In this document: piece after piece, positions 1-10,012 of the stretch | Layout: the number at the start of each line of letters is the position of its first letter | Position numbering within the stretch: position 1 is the first letter of the stretch | Assembly (NCBI RefSeq): GCF_947504225.1 | Contig: NZ_CANNGT010000004.1 | Span: 1-64,000 of the forward strand | Direction: 5' to 3' | DNA length: 64,000 nucleotides | DNA from: Brumimicrobium ulvae | GTDB taxonomy: Bacteria > Bacteroidota > Bacteroidia > Flavobacteriales_D > Crocinitomicaceae | Program-made: the position numbers and the translations under genes | Notes under the pieces: model-generated | The model's database searches: none | The model's input: the letters and a program-made list of their open reading frames with translations, nothing else | Told to the model about the DNA's origin: nothing

Positions 1-289
1 TCTATTCTTTTTTTTGAAGGGCAAATCTAACTTTGCCTAACGTGCTAAAAACCTATTTGTTACATGATGAAAAAAAATGAAAGTTTTTCAAATAAAAACA
101 AGCTCTGTAAGGTCGATAAAAAAGTCTAGTCTATATATTAAGGTATAAAACTCAAAAAGTCAATTACAGAAAGAAGGTAACTGCCTTCAATGATAAATAA
201 CTCAAGTTAATATTAGACATAGTCAAAAAAACCCGTAAACCATTGACTTGCGGAATTAAGAATGAATTATGGTTTATCGCTTAAAAAAA

Positions 290-2545
290 TTAATCGTGAT
301 CATAGAGTTTAAGTATTAGTTTTTTCAACTCCACCTCTCTTTCCGTTCTTGCCACAAAGTTTTTAGCTTGTAATAGCAATACATCTTTCGTCAAATCACC
401 TTTAAAAGCGGAATCACGCAACTCCAACCCTAAAGCAATAACAAGTTTAAGTAATTCAATGTCCTCCTTGGGTTGATTATTGAAAAGTTGGTAGTCTCTC
501 TGAACGCTAATTGAATCTTCGAACGGCTTGTAGCGCAATTTGACATGAGCAAGTTGTGAAGTCCCAAATCTCGGTCTTTGCTTAACAAAATGATTATCAA
601 CCGAAGTTGCTTCTCCTTTTTCTATTTCGAAAACAGCAGTTACATAATGTCCATACCCTAACTCGCCACCATCTTTACTATCATCTGTAAAATCTTCGGG
701 CTTTAGGAGCCTATTTTCATAACCTATTAAACGGTAGTTAGAAACGAGTCTTGGATTAAACTCAACATTTAGTTTTACGTCACTTGCTATGTTAATTAAA
801 TTACCTGTATTACTCAAAACATCATCCAAATCTTCTAAGAATTGAATGTAGAAATGATTTCCATCTCCTCTTTTAGCCAAAGTCTCCAATGTACTGCTCT
901 TGTAATTCCCCATACCTACACCCAATGCCGTTAAATAAATTCCTTGACCTCGTTTTTCGGCAATATAGTTCTCTAAATCATCTGGACTATTGATTCCAAC
1001 GTTAAAATCTCCATCTGTGGCGAGTATTATTCTGTTATTAAAAGCAGGATCAAAATTCAATTCAGCCTGATGGTAAGCTTCTTTTATTCCTCCAATGCCG
1101 TTTGTGCTACCTCCGGCCGTTAAACTCGACAGAGCATTTAAAATAACTTTTTTATTCTCACAACTTGTTGACTCAAGAACAACACCGCTTTGTCCCGAAT
1201 ACGTAACGATAGCAACTCGATCATTGGGTTTCAAATCATCTACAAAATTGTAAAGTCCTTCTACGATTAAAGGAAGACGATTACTAGAATTCATAGAACC
1301 AGACACATCCAATAGAAAAACAAAATTGTGCGGCTTTCTAATACTATCAATGGGGAATTCTTTTGCTTTCAAATGAATTGTCACAAGTTCGTTAGTATTA
1401 TTCCAACTGCATTCGGATCTTGAGAGTTCGACATTAAACAATTCACTTTCTGGAACCACTACATTTTTGTATTGAAATGCATTAATCATCTCTTCCAATT
1501 TTATCGCATCACGCTGAATGGTCTTGCCCGTTTTTACTGAATACTTCAGATATTCCCAAGCTGCCTGATCAACGTCTAAGCCAAATGTAGCGTTTGGATG
1601 ATTTAAAGGTGACAAGAACTCATTTTCGTAGATAGGTAGGAACTCATCATAATTGAACGTTTCTGTTCCATGTAAATCAAAGTCTAAAAAACTCCCAGAA
1701 ACAGAAGCTAAAGATTGAGTCTTGTAGTCCGAAACGCGTTTCATTTGAATCGACTTGGATTCAATGCTAATTACACCACCTGTCACATCTCCGTAATTCG
1801 CAGGAATAGATCCATTAAAAACAGTAATTTCACCGATATATGATTTTGGTAATTGAGAGGACCCAAGTATTTTAACCCCATCTACAAAATAGTGATTTGC
1901 ATTTTCTCTTGCTCCTCGGAAACTCAATGCCGCTTCGTCTTCGTCAAAATACACTCCTCCAAGAGTTGTTGCCATCTTAGTGCTTGATCTTACAGGTGTT
2001 TTCGCAATATCCTCTCTGGTGATTATCTGTGATTGTGCGCCATAGTCTGTGTTTATCAAAGGCATGTTATAAGCAACAATCATCACCTCATCAAATTGTT
2101 GCATAGATGAATTAGTTGCACCTATAACATTATGAACTGGCTGAATTTTAGTTTGGTTTATCAAATTCATTTCTGACTTACCGTCAATTGAATTCTGAAA
2201 ATGACTTGCGCTTAGTTGTTGAAGTTTCAAGTTTGAAGAATCTAACCACACGGTGTATTGGAACAACTGATTCACTTGGATAAAAACCTCTTGCTCTTCA
2301 ACATGATTTTCAAACAAGAATATAATTTTTGCCAAGCCTGATTTCAAATCTTTGAAAAGCACTTTTCCATCCGTTTGCGTGATACCTTCCCTACACAAAG
2401 TGTCTTGAAAAACCTCTACTTTCAATCCTTCTATGGGTTGAAAGCTTTGTTTTACTTTGCACTTCAATAATAGGCTCCCTGTTTCTTGGGCATTAATTGT
2501 TATTGAACAGAGAAGGATTGTGAATAAAAGAATAAATTTCCCCAT
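290..2545 (-). CDS. Secreted VWA-domain protein with carboxypeptidase-regulatory-like and TonB-plug domains
   Basis: The protein is 751 aa. Residues 1-19 form a signal peptide ending in NAQ. A beta-sandwich carboxypeptidase-regulatory-like segment follows (about 25-105). Residues about 165-265 look like a TonB-dependent receptor plug (ITREDI, FRGA, YFVDG, NYGDVTGGV). The rest is a YfbK-type module: a VWF_N-like stretch around 300-390, then a VWA domain with a MIDAS motif (DVSGS near residue 412, then a Thr loop and ATDGD), then the usual C-terminal YfbK-like tail. YfbK-type VWA proteins are periplasmic or lipoprotein-anchored and their function is poorly known. The plug domain has no 22-strand barrel behind it, so this is not a receptor. 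I infer a periplasmic binding or scaffolding role. It is monocistronic and divergent from mtaB. Confidence 0.85.
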   Translation of the reverse strand: MGKFILLFTILLCSITINAQETGSLLLKCKVKQSFQPIEGLKVEVFQDTLCREGITQTDGKVLFKDLKSGLAKIIFLFENHVEEQEVFIQVNQLFQYTVWLDSSNLKLQQLSASHFQNSIDGKSEMNLINQTKIQPVHNVIGATNSSMQQFDEVMIVAYNMPLINTDYGAQSQIITREDIAKTPVRSSTKMATTLGGVYFDEDEAALSFRGARENANHYFVDGVKILGSSQLPKSYIGEITVFNGSIPANYGDVTGGVISIESKSIQMKRVSDYKTQSLASVSGSFLDFDLHGTETFNYDEFLPIYENEFLSPLNHPNATFGLDVDQAAWEYLKYSVKTGKTIQRDAIKLEEMINAFQYKNVVVPESELFNVELSRSECSWNNTNELVTIHLKAKEFPIDSIRKPHNFVFLLDVSGSMNSSNRLPLIVEGLYNFVDDLKPNDRVAIVTYSGQSGVVLESTSCENKKVILNALSSLTAGGSTNGIGGIKEAYHQAELNFDPAFNNRIILATDGDFNVGINSPDDLENYIAEKRGQGIYLTALGVGMGNYKSSTLETLAKRGDGNHFYIQFLEDLDDVLSNTGNLINIASDVKLNVEFNPRLVSNYRLIGYENRLLKPEDFTDDSKDGGELGYGHYVTAVFEIEKGEATSVDNHFVKQRPRFGTSQLAHVKLRYKPFEDSISVQRDYQLFNNQPKEDIELLKLVIALGLELRDSAFKGDLTKDVLLLQAKNFVARTEREVELKKLILKLYDHD

Positions 2546-2916
2546 AATATTTGTTTTAATGAAGATGTTGCATACGATGAAATTCCATAAATTGTGTTAA
2601 ACAATATTAAGAAATATGCGCTTAGACTAAAATGTATTTTTTGAAGTTTAGCCAACCAAATGAAGGGATTTAAGGACATGAATAACGAAGGTTCAATTGA
2701 ATTTAACGGTTATTGTTGTAAGAATTGAAGGGCTTAGCTTGCTAAGTTTATTCTGTTTTGAATTCTTTTGATTAATTTTGTGGATTTACCGATAATAAGT
2801 TAATTGACGTCATCATAAAATCAGACTTCTTTTTAAACTTCCTAAAAGGTTTAGGGTCGGAAATATTCTTTATGCTAAGACGTCATTGGCATTAAAACAT
2901 TTAAGTTGGTATTATT
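2546..2916. other. Divergent intergenic region upstream of mtaB
   Basis: This is 371 bp of AT-rich DNA between two divergently transcribed genes. The only recognisable signal is a TAATTTTG box at 2773-2780, matching the Bacteroidota -7 consensus TAnnTTTG on the plus strand. It lies about 140 bp before mtaB, and its -33 partner is poorly spaced. No RNA gene or ORF is convincing here. Confidence 0.4.
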
Positions 2917-4236
2917 ATGATACAATATAAAAAGGTAGCGTTTTATACATTAGGGTGCAAACTAAACTTTTCGGAGACCAGCACTATTGCGCGAAGCTTT
3001 GAAGATGCGGGGTATGCAAAAGTAGATTTTGATGATACGCCAGACATTTTTGTAATCAACACATGTTCTGTCACTGAAAATGCAGATAAAAAATGTGTTC
3101 AATTAGTAAAAAAAGCAAAAAAAGTCAATCCAGATAGCTACATCGTTATTATCGGTTGTTATGCTCAATTAAAACCTGAAGAGATTGCCAACATCTATGG
3201 CGTGAACATGGTTTTGGGTGCCAACGAAAAATTTGACATTGTCAATCATATCGAAAACAGTTTGGACACAGAAGGTGTTACTGTTGAATATGGTAAAATC
3301 AAAGAAGTACAAGATTTTAAACCTTCATTTTCTTATGGAGATCGAACAAGGTCATTCTTAAAAATACAAGATGGATGCGATTACTTTTGTACTTTCTGTA
3401 CAATCCCATTGGCTCGTGGAAAAAGTAGAAACGCAACAATTGCTGAAACGGTTATAGAAGCAAATAAAGTAGCAGCAACAGAAATAAAAGAAATTGTTCT
3501 AACTGGAGTTAACATTGGTGACTTTGGTCAAGGTGGAGACGAGAACTTTTTTGAACTTATTAAAGAATTAGATAAGGTTGAGGGAATTGAACGTTTTAGA
3601 ATTTCTTCCATTGAACCCAACTTGCTCAGCAATGAAATCATCGATTTTTGCTTGAAAGATTCAGCGCACTTTGTTCCTCATTTCCACATTCCTTTACAAT
3701 CTGGATCTGATGAACTTTTAAAGAAAATGCGTCGTAAATATTTAAGCGCTACTTATACCAATCGTGTTGAGCAAATTAAAAGTATAGCTCCAGACGCTTG
3801 TATTGGCGTTGACGTTATTGTTGGTTTCCCTGGAGAAACAGAAGAGGCTTTTATGGAAACATACAACTACTTAAATGAATTGAATATTTCTTATTTGCAT
3901 GTTTTCACCTATTCTGAAAGAGCAAATACAACTGCCAACAAAATGGGAGATGTGGTTCCAATGCATGTCAGAAAAGAAAGAAGTAAAATGCTGCGTATTT
4001 TATCAGAGAAAAAGAAACGCGCTTTTTATGAGTCTCAGGTGGGTAAAACTGGAACTGTGCTTTGGGAAAGTCAGAACGATAAAGGATACATAAATGGTTT
4101 TACTGAAAACTACATAAAAGTTAAACATCCATACGATGAAAGTCTGGAGAACAAACTTCAAACAGTGAAGTATTTATCTATTGACAAAGATGGGTTGATG
4201 TTTGCTGAATTGGTTGAGGAGCAAGTGGTGGTATAA
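2917..4236 (+). CDS. mtaB: tRNA (t6A37) methylthiotransferase MtaB
   Basis: This 439 aa radical-SAM enzyme adds a methylthio group at C2 of N6-threonylcarbamoyladenosine 37 in tRNAs decoding ANN codons. The N-terminal methylthiotransferase domain has the three cysteines for the auxiliary cluster: Cys14 in LGCKLN, Cys50 in NTCSVT and Cys81 in GCYAQ. The radical-SAM CxxxCxxC motif is at 154-161 (CDYFCTFC), followed by IPLARGKSR, which is typical of MtaB. A C-terminal TRAM-like segment occupies about 375-436. Length is normal for the family. The LGCKLN signature separates MtaB from MiaB and RimO. It stands alone between a divergent VWA gene and a secreted-protein gene. Confidence 0.95.
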   Translation: MIQYKKVAFYTLGCKLNFSETSTIARSFEDAGYAKVDFDDTPDIFVINTCSVTENADKKCVQLVKKAKKVNPDSYIVIIGCYAQLKPEEIANIYGVNMVLGANEKFDIVNHIENSLDTEGVTVEYGKIKEVQDFKPSFSYGDRTRSFLKIQDGCDYFCTFCTIPLARGKSRNATIAETVIEANKVAATEIKEIVLTGVNIGDFGQGGDENFFELIKELDKVEGIERFRISSIEPNLLSNEIIDFCLKDSAHFVPHFHIPLQSGSDELLKKMRRKYLSATYTNRVEQIKSIAPDACIGVDVIVGFPGETEEAFMETYNYLNELNISYLHVFTYSERANTTANKMGDVVPMHVRKERSKMLRILSEKKKRAFYESQVGKTGTVLWESQNDKGYINGFTENYIKVKHPYDESLENKLQTVKYLSIDKDGLMFAELVEEQVVV

Positions 4237-4390
4237 GTTATATTTAAACGCCACCCTTCTTTTAACTGCAATCTTTCGCTTGCTCGAGTGTGTTCAGAAA
4301 AGTGTGTAATTTGAAGGTTTAATAAACGTTAAGGCAACTCATAAAGCTTGCTCTGCGTTGTCTTTTTAAACAACTAAATAAATACTACTC

Positions 4391-6218
4391 ATGAAACGTT
4401 TACTCATTTTATTATCAATTGCTTTTATTACCTCCCTAGCTTGGAGCCAATCAAATCCCAATCGGTGGATTCACAGTTATATTAAATTAAAAACCCATTG
4501 GGATCCTGCGCAGACATCAATTGAGGTCAGAACATGTATCAGGCAAGAAACAGTTCCTACAATGACTGCTCCAGGAGAGGGCTATTATCAAACTTTTGTA
4601 GACCCTGCGAATGTAACTTATTCCTTATCAATCAATGGTAGTTCTGTACCTTTTAGTGGAGCGGCTATTGAAACCAACTTTAATTTGGGGTCAACTGTTG
4701 CTGTGACATTGTTGGCTCAGGTGGCTGGTTTTCCAGACTATCAATTTGACGCAGACATTTTTATTGATCCAATAAATCCAACTATTACTTACACTACGAT
4801 TCCTGACGCCTCAGTGTTCAATCTACCTGCTTCACTACTTAAGAACAACTAAAGGAGATACTGGAGGGTGCGATGGAAAACTAAATTTGAATATCTCGGG
4901 AGGCTATCCTTTTTCAGGATCAAATCCTTATACTATTCATTATGAAGATGTGCCAAACTACCACTTAGATTCTCTCGATAATTTGTGTGCCGATAGTACA
5001 GTCGCATACAAGTGGGGCGACGATTTCTGGGGATGCAAAGGCAACTTCTGCGACTCTAATATATCAACAAACTGTACATCTGGAACCGCCTTCTGTAACA
5101 ATGATGGATTTTTTTGTGACGAAATCACAATAGAAAGTAGAAGCTGCAATCTCAATGATTTTTCAGGAGGAATAATCTGTGAAGGAATGATCGTCGACTT
5201 TGAATTGGTCGCGGTACCAGGATCAAACACTTATTCATACTCTTATGCAGGATCTGGAAACTTTTCAGATGTAATGAATCCGTCTCATATTTCGACAACA
5301 GTCGCTTCCGTTCCTCCTTATTATTCTGCAACAGTAACCCACCTAGACGGGAGTATTTTTGAATGCAACAGCCCTACAATGGTTGAGTCTGGTAGTCCTT
5401 ACTTGTTTTTAAACAGCGATTCATTAACAGTATGTCTTGGTGACACTATAATATTTGAAGCAGGAGCTAATTGGTTTGTTGGTCCAACTGATAATTACAC
5501 CTACTCACTTTATGGCAATCAATATAATAATAATGGTTTTGAAAGTATAATCATTGCAACAGACTCTATAGGTATTTTTAACCTAGAATTAACCGAAGTA
5601 ACTTCAAGTAATGGATGTATCATTAACGGCGGCATATCTATTCCTTTCGAAGTTATAAATTGTGATACTTTAGAAAACCCAGTAGCTGAAATTAACTGTC
5701 TCAGCTCTAATGTTGTTTGCATGGACAGTTGTATAACTTTCGAAAGCAATAGTGTATATGGTTCAGACCCTACTTTTAACTGGGATTTCGGAAATGGACA
5801 ATTCAGTACAGCTGAGAACCCAAGTGAATCAATCTGTTATACCGAAAGCGGTTATTACACTGTAGAATTAACCGTAACAGACAATAATGGAGAAGACACT
5901 CATTCTTATGCTTTACAAGTTCTAGATTGTAGCACATCTAGTCTCGCAGACAATAAGAAAAGCGTGATAGATTTCAATATTTATCCGAATCCAACAAATT
6001 CTGAGTTCACCATTTCAGTTGAAAGTGGTTTGCAGAACGAAACTTATGATGTATTTATTTATGACATTTTAGGCAATAGAATTAAATATAGAATTTACTC
6101 TCCATTCGATCAAAAGAAAGTATCCTTCAATTTAAGCAATTACTCCAATGGAATTTATTACGTAGAAGTTCAAAACAAAGAAAATAGCACCATTAAGAAA
6201 GTTGTACTAAACAAATAG
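4391..6218 (+). pseudogene. Secreted PKD-domain T9SS protein, interrupted by a single +1 frameshift
   Basis: Two ORFs in different frames make one protein. The first (4391-4852, 153 aa) begins with a clean signal peptide ending in AWSQ and stops abruptly. The second frame is open from about 4776 to 6218. Skipping one base between 4776 and 4852 joins PASLL to RTTKGDTGG and continues without a stop. The downstream part has cysteine-rich sequence, a PKD domain (FNWDFGNG ... YYTVELTVTD) and a T9SS type A sorting domain (IYPNPTNSEF ... GIYYVEVQN ... KVVLNK). The intact protein would be about 608 aa, secreted and released or anchored by T9SS. Both halves look conserved, so either the mutation is recent or this is a sequencing error. 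The function of the unique region is unknown. Confidence 0.8.
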
Positions 6219-6248
6219 ACTCAACTTCTTTTGAATAAAGTTTATGAA

Positions 6249-6281
6249 ATAGGCCGTTTTAATTAGCGGTCTATTTTTTTT
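6249..6281. terminator. Bidirectional intrinsic terminator between convergent genes
   Basis: The stem ATAGGCCG (6249-6256) pairs with CGGTCTAT (6267-6274), with one G-U pair, and is followed by a T run to 6281. It sits between the frameshifted T9SS gene (plus) and the outer-membrane barrel gene (minus). Confidence 0.8.
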
Positions 6282-6290
6282 ACTATATTC

Positions 6291-7058
6291 TTACTGCTCT
6301 ATCGGCCCACCTTGAAACTGTGGTCCTTTCTTTACTTTATTATTAAAGAAGAAGTACTTAAGGTTTAAAGAGAATGTTGCTCCATCGATTAATCCATAAG
6401 CGACTAGACTATGGGTACCATAACGGTATTCTGAGGCAACAGCTAAAGTTGGTTTAAAAGGGATTCGAGCGGACATTCCTAGATAAAACGTCCCGCTTTT
6501 TTCTGTTCTGTACTCAAATCCTACATCTGCATTCGCATTAAAGTCAAAAAAAGATAACCGTCTACCTTCAAAGATAAACAAGTCCTTCCCGCCTCCGGGA
6601 TTAATATGAGAACGAATATTCGAAGGATTATAATTAACCGATGCCCCACCACTTACATTCATGTACATTTGTTGTCCTAGTTTAACATAAACGAGAAAAT
6701 TTAAAGGGATTTCAAAGCTCACATAACCTAAGTTATCGCTCCCAACAAGGTTTGAATCTGGGACTTCGTGATCAGCTCTATAATTTCTACGGTTGTAATT
6801 CAATCCTGTTTCTAAGGCCAATAATTCTGTTAACCCAATTCGAACAACACCACCATAAGAATAACCAAACGTTGGTGAAATAGTAGATTCGAAGTTCCCT
6901 TCCTTTATGGTAAAAGGTTTATCCCCTACCAGTCCAAATGGGATCAATGGTTTAAACTGTAAACCGAAAAAGTTTTCCGGTTTGGACCTATAGGATTGAG
7001 CGTTGGTAAATGTAAGCCCAACCAAAAAAAGGATGAATAAAAGGATATATTTTCTCAA
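6291..7058 (-). CDS. Outer-membrane beta-barrel protein
   Basis: The protein is 255 aa with a signal peptide ending in TNAQ at about residue 20. The remainder alternates polar and hydrophobic residues with many aromatic girdles (YSYGGVVRIGL, LALETGLNYNRR, VGFEYRTEKSGTFYLGMSARI) and ends in a beta strand (LNLKYFFF) followed by a short charged tail. This is the pattern of small PorT/OmpW-like barrels common in Bacteroidota. It is the last gene of a minus-strand operon with the nitroreductase and a small membrane protein, 2 bp from the latter. No specific substrate can be inferred. Confidence 0.75.
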   Translation of the reverse strand: MRKYILLFILFLVGLTFTNAQSYRSKPENFFGLQFKPLIPFGLVGDKPFTIKEGNFESTISPTFGYSYGGVVRIGLTELLALETGLNYNRRNYRADHEVPDSNLVGSDNLGYVSFEIPLNFLVYVKLGQQMYMNVSGGASVNYNPSNIRSHINPGGGKDLFIFEGRRLSFFDFNANADVGFEYRTEKSGTFYLGMSARIPFKPTLAVASEYRYGTHSLVAYGLIDGATFSLNLKYFFFNNKVKKGPQFQGGPIEQ

Positions 7059-7060
7059 GA

Positions 7061-7462
7061 TTATTCTTGTATTTGCTGCATTTCATTTAGTTTTTCCTCT
7101 AAAGTAGGACTTGAACAATACCCCACGACTGCCAGAACCATAACTCCTAAGGAGAAAACTACTAACGACCACCTTAAAATTTTATTGCCAATAATAAAGT
7201 TTCTATTTCTTCCTTCTACGGCATAATTGATTTTTTCAACCTTAGAAAAATCCCTGTTGTGTATTCCAAAAAGCGTATAGTTTTTTCCACGTGTTTCCTC
7301 AACTGCTCGTTCAAACCAAATCTTTTGCTCTTTGAGGGATTCTTCAAAATCATCCGCACGATTCTTATCGGCAAATCTAAACACAATGTAGTTTGGATCT
7401 GAAGGGTGGCGAACGTAATTCACCAATCCTAAATCGACAATATTCTCTACTTTTGTATCCAT
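7061..7462 (-). CDS. Small membrane protein of unknown function
   Basis: The protein is 133 aa and not assigned to a family. Residues 1-75 are a charged, probably cytoplasmic domain (YIVFRFADKNRADDFEESL resembles a compact alpha/beta fold). One membrane segment follows at about 93-115 (ILRWSLVVFSLGVMVLAVVGY), then a short acidic tail. Its start overlaps the end of the nitroreductase gene by 16 bp, so the two are probably translationally coupled. The outer-membrane barrel gene follows after 2 bp. Function is unknown. It may be a redox- or stress-related accessory judged only by its neighbour. Confidence 0.65.
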   Translation of the reverse strand: MDTKVENIVDLGLVNYVRHPSDPNYIVFRFADKNRADDFEESLKEQKIWFERAVEETRGKNYTLFGIHNRDFSKVEKINYAVEGRNRNFIIGNKILRWSLVVFSLGVMVLAVVGYCSSPTLEEKLNEMQQIQE

Positions 7463-8034
7463 TCTGTTACATATTCAATGGGTTTACGCTGACCTTTTGG
7501 CCAATCTTCTCCTGGATAACCGATATAAAACAATCCTAGACAACGGTCTTTCTCGCCAATATCTAAAAAATCCTTCATATCGTCGGTATACACTAATTTT
7601 GGAGTCGACCAAAAACCTCCCAAGCCATACGCTGTTGCTGTTAAATGCATATTTTGAACCGCACAAGCCACTGCTGCAATCTCTTCGATTTCTGGAATTT
7701 TTTCAGAAGCTTGTCTTTCCATGCAAATAGCGATTACCGCTGATGCTTTAGCAGGACGAGTCGTGTTTCTTGCCAATTTGATTTCATGCACCTCTTCTGC
7801 TGGTGTATATTTGATATACAAATCTCGCATGAATTCACCTAAGCGGGTTTTCCCTTCATCCATAAAAACTTTAAATCTCCATGGCTGAGTCATTCCGTGC
7901 GTAGGGGCCCAAATTGCATTGTTTAACAACAACTCTATTTGCTCTTTGTGCACTTTACGATCACTAAAAAACTCAGGATAAATTGTTCTTCGGTCTCTGA
8001 TGAGCTCGTTCACCTCGCTTAAATTGTATTTCAT
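7447..8034 (-). CDS. Nitroreductase-family FMN oxidoreductase
   Basis: The protein is 195 aa, the usual size of short YdjA-like nitroreductases. Near the N-terminus are RRTIYPEFF and NNAIWAPTHGMTQPWRF, the FMN-phosphate-binding arginine and the W-P-N/T loop of the family. The middle carries the dimer core (AAVACAVQNMHLTATAYGLGGFW) and the end holds the conserved GYPGEDWP. Such enzymes reduce nitro or quinone compounds, or unknown physiological substrates, with NAD(P)H and FMN as homodimers in the cytoplasm. It is first in a three-gene minus-strand operon. The true substrate cannot be read from sequence. Confidence 0.88.
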   Translation of the reverse strand: MKYNLSEVNELIRDRRTIYPEFFSDRKVHKEQIELLLNNAIWAPTHGMTQPWRFKVFMDEGKTRLGEFMRDLYIKYTPAEEVHEIKLARNTTRPAKASAVIAICMERQASEKIPEIEEIAAVACAVQNMHLTATAYGLGGFWSTPKLVYTDDMKDFLDIGEKDRCLGLFYIGYPGEDWPKGQRKPIEYVTEWIQK

Positions 8035-8166
8035 TTTCTTCTCTTTTTAACTGGTACAAAGATATTAGGAATATTGTGAGTATAAAACAAAAGGTGAATT
8101 CTATTTTATCCAACAATCTGAATAAACAACTCGGTTGAAAAAGCGGTAAATTCATCCTCTAAACAC

Positions 8167-8916
8167 TTAAAACACTTTCTTGATCACCTCCTCCTTATCA
8201 AAAGGAGCGGTAAAATCTAACAGTATTTTATTTTTAGAATCAATTGCTACTACTCTATTGCAATATTCGAAACACAATTCTAAATCATGGGAGGAAATAA
8301 AAACGAGCTGTTCATTTTTAGTAGCGATTTCCTTTAGCAATTGAAGTACTTTTCTGCGGTTGTTGTAATCAAGAAAGGCAGTAGGTTCATCCAAAATCAT
8401 GATGTCAGTCTCTTGGGCAAGCGCTTTACCAATCATGGCAACTTGACGTTCTCCATCACTTAAAAGCAAAGTGTTTTTACTTACAAAAGAATCTAGACCT
8501 AATTGTGATATCACCCTTTTTACGACAGCATGATCTTTCTCCGTTAACTGATTCAACATATTGGTATAAGGAGCTCTTCCCATAGCGATCAAATCATAAA
8601 CATTAAGGTGGTCTACCCCATTAAATTTTGAAGGAACAAAGCTCATTACTTTCACTTTATCTTCGCGGGTGATGCTGTTCCAATTAACGTTCTTATGATA
8701 AATTTCACCGCTTATAATTTTCTGTTCAGATAAAATGGAATTGAATAATGTTGTTTTTCCTGAACCGTTTGGTCCAATTACAGCAACAAAATCTCCCGGT
8801 TGAAAACTTAAATCTTCAGTAGTAAAAAGAACTCTTGAAGGCTTCCGCTTTCCACCTTTAAATCCGATATGTAAACCTTCAAACTTCAGCATTAGAATTT
8901 TCGCATTATTATCCAC
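8167..8916 (-). CDS. ABC transporter ATP-binding protein, FecE/BtuD type
   Basis: This 249 aa nucleotide-binding subunit has Walker A GPNGSGKTT at about 48-56, a degenerate signature LLSDGERQ, Walker B MILDEPTAF and a switch histidine in ISSHDLEL. It overlaps the permease gene upstream by 25 bp, so the two are coupled. It powers import by the FecCD-type permease. The family handles cobalamin, siderophores or haem. Adjacency to a cobalamin-riboswitch operon makes B12 the most likely cargo, which is an inference from context only. Confidence 0.88.
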   Translation of the reverse strand: MDNNAKILMLKFEGLHIGFKGGKRKPSRVLFTTEDLSFQPGDFVAVIGPNGSGKTTLFNSILSEQKIISGEIYHKNVNWNSITREDKVKVMSFVPSKFNGVDHLNVYDLIAMGRAPYTNMLNQLTEKDHAVVKRVISQLGLDSFVSKNTLLLSDGERQVAMIGKALAQETDIMILDEPTAFLDYNNRRKVLQLLKEIATKNEQLVFISSHDLELCFEYCNRVVAIDSKNKILLDFTAPFDKEEVIKKVF

Positions 8917-9890
8917 ATGACTACTGGTGCACCGATTAAAGCGGTAAGTGCGTTCAAAGGCAAATTAAGGTAAGGCATCAACAATTGCATTGCGATGTCA
9001 CAAATAACAATAAGTAAAGCCCCACCCAAAACACTTCCAATCATCAAATGATAATGGTTGGTCGTTTTATAAATCAGCTTCACCATATTTGGAACCACTA
9101 AACCAACAAAAGCTATAGGCCCACAAAACGCTGTAATTACTCCAGTGAGAATTGCTGTTGCAAGTACAATTAGAACCCTTACTTTCTTCACATTGATTCC
9201 CAGTAGAGAAGCGCTTTTATCTCCAAGCAATAATAAATTAAGGGGTTTAACCAATAACATGGAGAGCGCAATTCCCAAGAGTACAACAAAACTCAAAGTA
9301 CTCAATTGATTATATTCAACACCTTGCAAAGACCCAAAACTCCACAGCATAAAAGCTTTTAGGTTGTTGGGATCAGCATAAGCCTGAACGACATTCACCA
9401 ATGCCCCTGTAAAACTTCCAAACATTATTCCTATGAGCAATAAAGAGACTTTATTTTTAACGTACAAAGAACTGAACAAGATAAATACCCCAGCACCAAA
9501 CGCTCCAACCATTGCTGAAGTCACCAAGCCGACGTCGCTTCCAACAATATGGAAAGATGACATTGTACTCAAAGCGACCAGTAAAGAGGCACCTGAATTG
9601 ATTCCTAACACGTATGGCCCAGCCAGCGGATTTTGGAATAAGGTCTGCATTAAAAGTCCTGATATCGACAAGGCTGCTCCCGCCAGCACTGCTGTAATCA
9701 CACGTGGAAATCGAAATATACGTACCGTAACTTCATGGGTAGATGTTGCATCATAATTAAACAAACCGTTAAACAAGTCTTTTAAAGACACTGTATAACT
9801 TCCCAAGGTTAAATCATACAAAACCAACAGTAGAAGCGCTAAAAATAATAAGCTACTTGTTTTCCAATATGTTTTATTGACTGTCTGCAT
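8892..9890 (-). CDS. ABC transporter permease, FecCD/BtuC type
   Basis: The protein is 332 aa with about ten hydrophobic membrane spans and the FecCD family signatures: FRFPRVITAVLAGAALSISG, QTLFQNPLAGPYVLGI and, near the end, FCGPIAFVGLVVPN. It forms the inner-membrane channel with the ATPase encoded immediately downstream. The gene starts 123 bp after the substrate-binding-protein gene. A TAACTTTG box (minus strand, 9898-9905) lies only 7 bp before the ATG, so it may have its own promoter with a very short or absent leader. Cobalamin is the inferred substrate, from the neighbouring B12 operon. Confidence 0.88.
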   Translation of the reverse strand: MQTVNKTYWKTSSLLFLALLLLVLYDLTLGSYTVSLKDLFNGLFNYDATSTHEVTVRIFRFPRVITAVLAGAALSISGLLMQTLFQNPLAGPYVLGINSGASLLVALSTMSSFHIVGSDVGLVTSAMVGAFGAGVFILFSSLYVKNKVSLLLIGIMFGSFTGALVNVVQAYADPNNLKAFMLWSFGSLQGVEYNQLSTLSFVVLLGIALSMLLVKPLNLLLLGDKSASLLGINVKKVRVLIVLATAILTGVITAFCGPIAFVGLVVPNMVKLIYKTTNHYHLMIGSVLGGALLIVICDIAMQLLMPYLNLPLNALTALIGAPVVMWIIMRKF

Positions 9891-10012
9891 CGCAGGGCAA
9901 AGTTATCAAGCCCAAGCAAAAAAACCTTAGTTTGATAAATTATATTTTAAAATGACGAAAGCTTGTGAGTCAATAGCGGTTTAAAAACACCTTAAACGAT
10001 CTGTTTCTTCAA

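Noticed and set aside
4331..4371. Terminator after mtaB
   Set aside because: GGCAAC/GTTGTC is a weak stem with a long loop, and the downstream T run is short. Too weak to list as a feature.
4836..4852. Programmed +1 frameshift site
   Set aside because: The CTT-A-AG context only loosely resembles known +1 sites, and there is no evidence of recoding. Reported instead as a broken gene of uncertain cause.
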